A stretch of 64,000 nt of DNA, from positions 59,831,850-59,895,849 of the forward strand of contig CM077645.1 of assembly GCA_039707465.1 (NCBI GenBank), written 5' to 3'. The position numbers were made by a program, and so were the translations under genes. Positions 58,873 through 64,000 of the stretch are shown one piece after another. This stretch comes from Rhabdophis nuchalis (Eukaryota > Chordata > Lepidosauria > Squamata > Natricidae). The notes beneath the pieces were generated by a model that was not told the origin of the DNA, did no database searches, and worked only from the letters and a program-made list of their open reading frames with translations. Within the stretch, counting starts at the first letter, position 1. Each line of letters begins with the position of its first letter.

Positions 58873-59428
58873 CACTATATTGCCAAAAGTATTTGCTCAC
58901 CCATCCAAATACTCAATCAGGTGTTCCGATCACTTCCATGGCCACAGGTGTATAAAATCAAGTACGCAGACTGTACTTAACTGTACTTGACTGTATGCAG
59001 ACTGTTGTTACAAGAATGGGTCGTTCTCAGGAGCTCAGCGTGGAACTGTGATAGGATGCCACCTGTGCAACAAATCCAGTCGTGAAATTTCCTCGCTCCT
59101 GAATATTCCACAATCAACTGTCAGCTGTATTATAAGAACGTGGAAGTGTTTGGAAATGAAAACAACTTAGCCATGAAGTGGTAGGCCACGTAAACTGACG
59201 GAGCGGGCTCAGCAGATGCTGAGGCGCACAGTCCGAAGAGGTCACCAACATTTTGCAGAGTCAATTGCTACAGACCTCCAAACTTCATGTGGCCTTCAGA
59301 TTAGCTCAAGAACAGTGTGCAGTGGACCGACATCATATTGAACCCTTTGGATTAGGAATAGGATGTCACTTACTGTAAATTCATATGTGAGTAAAGGCAG
59401 GTGAGCGAATACTTTTGCCAATATAGTG
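58873..59428 (+). mobile_element. Internally deleted Tc1/mariner-type transposon
   Basis: The terminal inverted repeats begin 'cactatattgccaaaagtat' and match over 27 of 29 bp, each bordered by TA, the Tc1/mariner target. The left about 445 bp carries the 5' UTR and the region for the transposase N-terminus (paired-type DNA-binding domain; the frame at 59016 starts MGRSQELS and stops after 11 codons through a small deletion). At about 59318 it jumps to the 3' end after the transposase, so the whole DDE catalytic domain is missing. The sequence closely resembles a Tc1-like family I know from fish and other aquatic vertebrates. Confidence 0.9.
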
Positions 59429-62400
59429 TATATTATTCTGAGAAAAACATGTCCCTTGCATTCTGACATTTAACTTCAAGTTTTTAGTATTCACTAAATT
59501 TCCTGTCCTGTTGACTCAGGATAGGCAAAGGTTTGGTAATTTTGGTATCAAATAGCATTTAATAATTTTGATAGGTGCTTTCATTTTGAGTGGTGAGTTA
59601 GAAATGCTTTTCTAAATAACTCTATGAAAAATTATGGGAGCATTATAATTTAATTTGATATAAGACTCTTACTGTACTAGTTTGGACATGGCTTATATTA
59701 TTAAATTTTTATCTTAATGTCAACTATTAAGAACTTGAACCACTATGTCATAATTTCCTTTATTTTCCCAATTAGAGGCTAAAATGAAAAATCTATTTTT
59801 AATTGTAGGTTTAGATAAAATGTCCATTTTTAGAATAAGAAAGTCAGGTACTGAAATGGAAGAGGCTTATCTTTATTTTTTTTTATTAAATGTGGCAATG
59901 CATTCATTAGACATAAGAATAATGCATTTGGTGGTTGATTATAAGCTAAGTCTCTAACATGAAGAAAAATATTTGCTGAAAATTTTTTTACAAAGAAAAA
60001 ATAGAATTCATATCGTTGCTAACAACTGATGTTTAATGGAAAATGGTAAGGCTGTAGAAGTAAAGAAGACATAGCGAGATTATGGTAAAGCTGTAAGAAA
60101 ATGAAAAAATTTTTTTCCTGGTAATTGAAAAACACTACAAGATACACATGGTTAAAACTAGAAGAACTTACAGATCATTTAAAAAATCAAGTTCCATAAA
60201 TGGTTCTTTGAATCATATATGTATATCATCTCAGGACAATTCATTGAAGCAAACATCAACATATTATTTAGAGATAATCCATTTTTATATTATTTTTAAG
60301 ACATTTGACTGACGATAATTGTATGAAAGAATTCTGCACGTAATTGTAAATATCAACACCTATAGCTAAACTTACAATACAGTTCTTCAGAAATATGTTT
60401 CTTAATATTTTTAAAGAAACCCAAATATAAAAATGTATCTAAAATTTGTATGTCTTATCCAAAACTCAAAAGCTGAACTTGCTGATTATCCATGCATTAA
60501 GAAAGCTTATGTAATAATTATTTAGGTTCAGATAAATATTCTTTGATCTTTAATATTTATATAAACTTACCCATAAGGAATAATTGAAATCGCCTTGAAT
60601 TTGTTAATTTGCTTGTACTGCATGGCATAATTCCTTCAGCTGTTTTCCTTCTCAATGTCCCACATAAGAATTATTCTGGAGGAATTGTCTTAACTCTCAG
60701 AAGTATTTTGCATTTCATTATCAAGCAAATTCAAATATTTCATAACCTGAACATCACAATTATTGGCTAAAGAGATTTTGCAGAGATGGTAAAATAAAGG
60801 TAACTGATTTTAAAAAGGCTTTGCTTTTTTTCTTTGAAACTATTATATATAATTTAATTAATTACTAAATGAAATGCAATGGTTTCTTTTTCTATTTGTT
60901 GAACAAATAGCCTTTTATATTTCTTTTAAAGAAAGCTCCTAGTAATACTTTATGTTTTTACAAGCATTGAGTCTTTACTATCAGAGATGGTAAAGATGAA
61001 GAATAAATTAAAATGCTAAATACCATTCTTGATATTATGCTTACTCAAGTAACCTAAATTTTATTAAATTCTGACCAATCTCAACTGGACTGATTGGGGA
61101 ATTTGTAATTTGTAAAATGATTTAATGCATTTTATATCCAGTCTTATTGTACATCAGTTATTAAATATTATAAGCAACGGTTCCCAAATTTTCTTCCTAT
61201 CAAACATGCTTCCAAATATACTTTTGTATATATGCAGTTACAAATTAAACTGTTGATAGAAGTGATAGAGAAATATTAAGAATGTTTCCAGATTCTGTAC
61301 ATACATGCCTTTATTGCATATGATACAGATGTACTTACTACTTAAGCTTGATTCTTATAAAAAGTTTTATAAATAACAGAAATAGATAATTGCGCATAAT
61401 AAAAAATAATGGTGATGGTAAATTTTGCTAGTATAATTATAAAGTCTTACTTGGAATCTTTTTTTTTTTTTTTTGCTTTTTAACCAGTTTTCAACATCCA
61501 TTAACATATGTCAGGGTTCTTGCAAATAATTCCTTAAAATTGTAACATTTAAAAAATCAAATCTTACTGAAATATTCTGACCAGGAGCACTGAATGTAAT
61601 GTTGCTAAAGGAATTACAATGGGATTTATTTTTAAAACAAAATGCTGATGAGTTGTACATATATTTCTTTTACAATATTTTTATATAGCAAATCAATTTA
61701 ATATGTTCATTGTGGAGTATTTGGTACTTTCTGAGCTTGGTTGTTTGCTTGCAGAAGTTTCAGTAACTGAATGATAATATCATGTCCTATATGGGTAATG
61801 AAACATCTTCAAGCAAACAGCCAAGCTTAGAGAGCACTAAGGGCTCAAGCCTGAAGTATATATTTTCTCTTCCATTAATAGATACAGTCTCCAAATCCGA
61901 ACAAGATAAAATATTCATTTGCTCCCTCCGTGTTTTTTTGACTGTGACAAAAAATGTACAGGTGAAGAAAATTTGGTTAATTTTTTTTTATAGTTAAATT
62001 ATAAATAATTTTATAGAAAGTAGTTACTATATTGAAGAATTGATTGTTTGAAGAAAGACAATTTGAAATATTGATCAACAAAATAATAGCGTGCACTGTT
62101 GAGTTCTAAAAATGAGATGGGGGATTTGTAATGTTGAGGCATTGTACAAGGATACAACCTGTATGGCATGAAAAATCATTTCCTGTATTTTTAAAGGAAT
62201 AATATGTATTGCATACCATGCATTTCTTTTTTATGATCATTTACTTTTTTAACATAACATATGGTTTCTTTATTATGCAATAGAATGTATCTTGGCATAT
62301 ACTGTGACCCCCAAAAAAAGAAAAGTATATGTAACAGGCTGTTGAACATATCAGAGTCTATGTGCCTGGAATGAAAACAATAAAGGGTTAATATGTTGTT

Positions 62401-63825
62401 GGAACACCAAAAATGGTCAATTGTTCCAGTCAATTAATCTCTAGGGAACTAAATTCCACCCAGACAGTCTTGGTGTGGGAACAGTTCTAAACTTAGTCAA
62501 CAGACCTATTTTGTTTATCTATTCCCCCAAGAAAAGAAGTTGGAAAAAAAGAATCACTAAAAAGAACCAATCCTACTCACTGCAGGATTCTTATTTGCCA
62601 ACGTCTATTAGTAGAGTATAGTTTAATTTTCAAAAAAGTATGTTGCTGTTTGGTAGCCAGTAGAAAGGTGCTAAACATGTCATCATGCCTTTTGAAATGG
62701 TTACTTTTGATTCGGTAGATGTGATTGTGTGCTCCTGGAATCACTAGTAATGAAATTTGACAGGGTTAGTATATTGTGGAAACATTGTGTTATGGTCACT
62801 AAGTAACTCCGTTCAGCAGGCAATTCTATCTTCTCTTTTAATAGCATCGTCTGTTGAAGATAAAAGGAGAGCCTCAAGCAGTTAGACATGATTGTTTATG
62901 TAAGTTATATTCAATGATTGGAACACTGAGTACAAACCCTTATTATTTTTTCATATAAAACATTGTTCTATGCATGAGTCCTGAACAATGAAAAGTACTG
63001 ACAGAAACTTTGCATGTTCCCTAAAAAGTTTTGGAAATAGATGCCAGTTTTATTAAATTTGTATTCATTATAGTATTGTCAGATAGCATTACATAAAACT
63101 TTAAACTAGCAATGGGCAACCATTTGGGTGAGGGAACCAAGAGTAGGGAACAGTATTCCCCCCTTTGGTACTGAACAGAGTTGTTAGGCAGAATTGGTCT
63201 TTAGCTGGTTTGCTATGGCTTCATGAGGAGTGTGGATTTCTTCAAAGAAAGGTTAAGCCAGTGTGCAATAATAACAGTTTCTGTGTGTGATTCACTAGTA
63301 CTACTTTTGTTATTTTCTAATTTTTAAAAAGTTAGAACTTAGAGTACTTTCTAAAACTTTATATCAACCTTGTCATTTCACAGGATTCCTGCTAGTAGCA
63401 TTTTCTCTCAATTTATCTAGGTATTATATGTAAAACAAGATAGAATCCGTAATTCATCTACCCATGAATTGTAAAAGTTCTGTTTACAAAAACCTCCTTT
63501 TAACTCTATTTTTAAAAAATCAGAATTGAAAGATTTTTAATATCTGATTCTTTGTCATTGAAGAATGTTTTATTGTGCCTAACAATTTTATTTGATTCTC
63601 TTGAAAAATGAAAATAGTAGCAGCCAGTAATTCTACTAAAATAAATCAGTATGTGGAAAGAAAAATCAATTATTTTGAAAATCTGTATGAAATATGTATA
63701 TTGGTTTGATTTAGCTTTTATTTTTATTCATCCATCACTTTTCTGAAAACAGGGAACAATAAAATAGGAACAATAAAAATATAAAGAAAAGAGAATAAAT
63801 ATACTTTTTCTCTTTATAAAAGCCT
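59429..63825. other. Long featureless AT-rich stretch
   Basis: No gene, RNA gene or clear repeat. Open frames at 61782-61997 and 62191-62433 have no domains. Confidence 0.45.
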
Positions 63826-64000
63826 AGTCTTATTTATTTATTTATTTATTTTTCAAATTTATATACCGCCCTATTCTCCGTGGTAGGACTCAGGGCGGTG
63901 CACAGAAAAAGTAAAAACCACAACACATACATATAATATAAAATGGAATTAAATAGTAAAATCTGTGCTAAGAAAAATTAAGACCATTAAAATAATAACT
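63826..64000 (-). mobile_element. L2-type LINE 3' tail, runs off right edge
   Basis: A (TTTA)n tail is followed by 'caaatttataccgcc'-type sequence and 'ggactcagggcggtgcacag', the signature of L2 tails on the minus strand. The coding part, if any, lies beyond the window. Confidence 0.75.

Overview
This window looks like intergenic or intronic DNA from a vertebrate nuclear genome, most likely a squamate reptile and possibly a snake. The sequence is AT-rich and has long stretches without a credible exon. Its repeats are typical of squamates: L2- and CR1-type LINEs, a SINE I recognise as the Sauria type, other tRNA-derived SINEs, many short hAT-like elements with 8-bp target duplications, a Tc1-like element, a Ty1/copia LTR element, and long (GATA)n, (TTCC)n, (TTTA)n and (CT)n arrays. 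The assignment rests on recognising families by eye, not on a database search. I found no convincing host protein-coding gene, no tRNA or rRNA gene and no CRISPR array. All recognisable coding sequence belongs to retrotransposons, and most of it is broken.

Layout. 1-10 kb: CR1 and old L2 fragments, two SINEs, one L2 3' end, an L1-like insertion with a 12-bp target duplication, and a dense set of hAT-like miniature elements, including two long foldback palindromes. 11.5-14 kb: a young L2 3' end followed by a SINE, then an old L2-type remnant split by a hAT-like element. 14-32.7 kb: mostly featureless AT-rich DNA with (CT)n and (TTCC)n arrays, two CR1 scraps and one decayed DNA transposon. 32.76-37.37 kb: the largest element, a minus-strand L2-type LINE with recognisable endonuclease and reverse transcriptase domains. 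It carries one nonsense codon and two frameshifts, and a 1.48-kb non-autonomous element with an L2-like tail and a CpG-rich, YY1-like 5' end is inserted in its endonuclease domain. 39.23-40.67 kb: a minus-strand Ty1/copia element with one LTR, a polypurine tract and an intact RT/RNase H reading frame; it has lost its 5' half but still sits between perfect 5-bp target duplications. 42-44.5 kb: nested MITE, L2 and SINE, a long imperfect inverted repeat, and a (TTTA)n array fused to an L2 tail. 46-50 kb: a mosaic of SINEs and inverted modules, then an unidentified minus-strand LINE-like element split by a plus-strand L2. 50-64 kb: mostly plain AT-rich DNA with a decayed foldback element, an unclassified repeat with pyrimidine microsatellites, an internally deleted Tc1-like element, and an L2 tail running off the right edge.

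The elements do not work together as a gene system. They do give a relative history: old L2/CR1 scraps, then hAT-like MITEs cutting into them, then younger L2 copies cutting into MITEs and other LINEs. Two L2 3' ends at 11.6 and 48.6 kb differ by only about 6% by hand count, which suggests fairly recent L2 activity.
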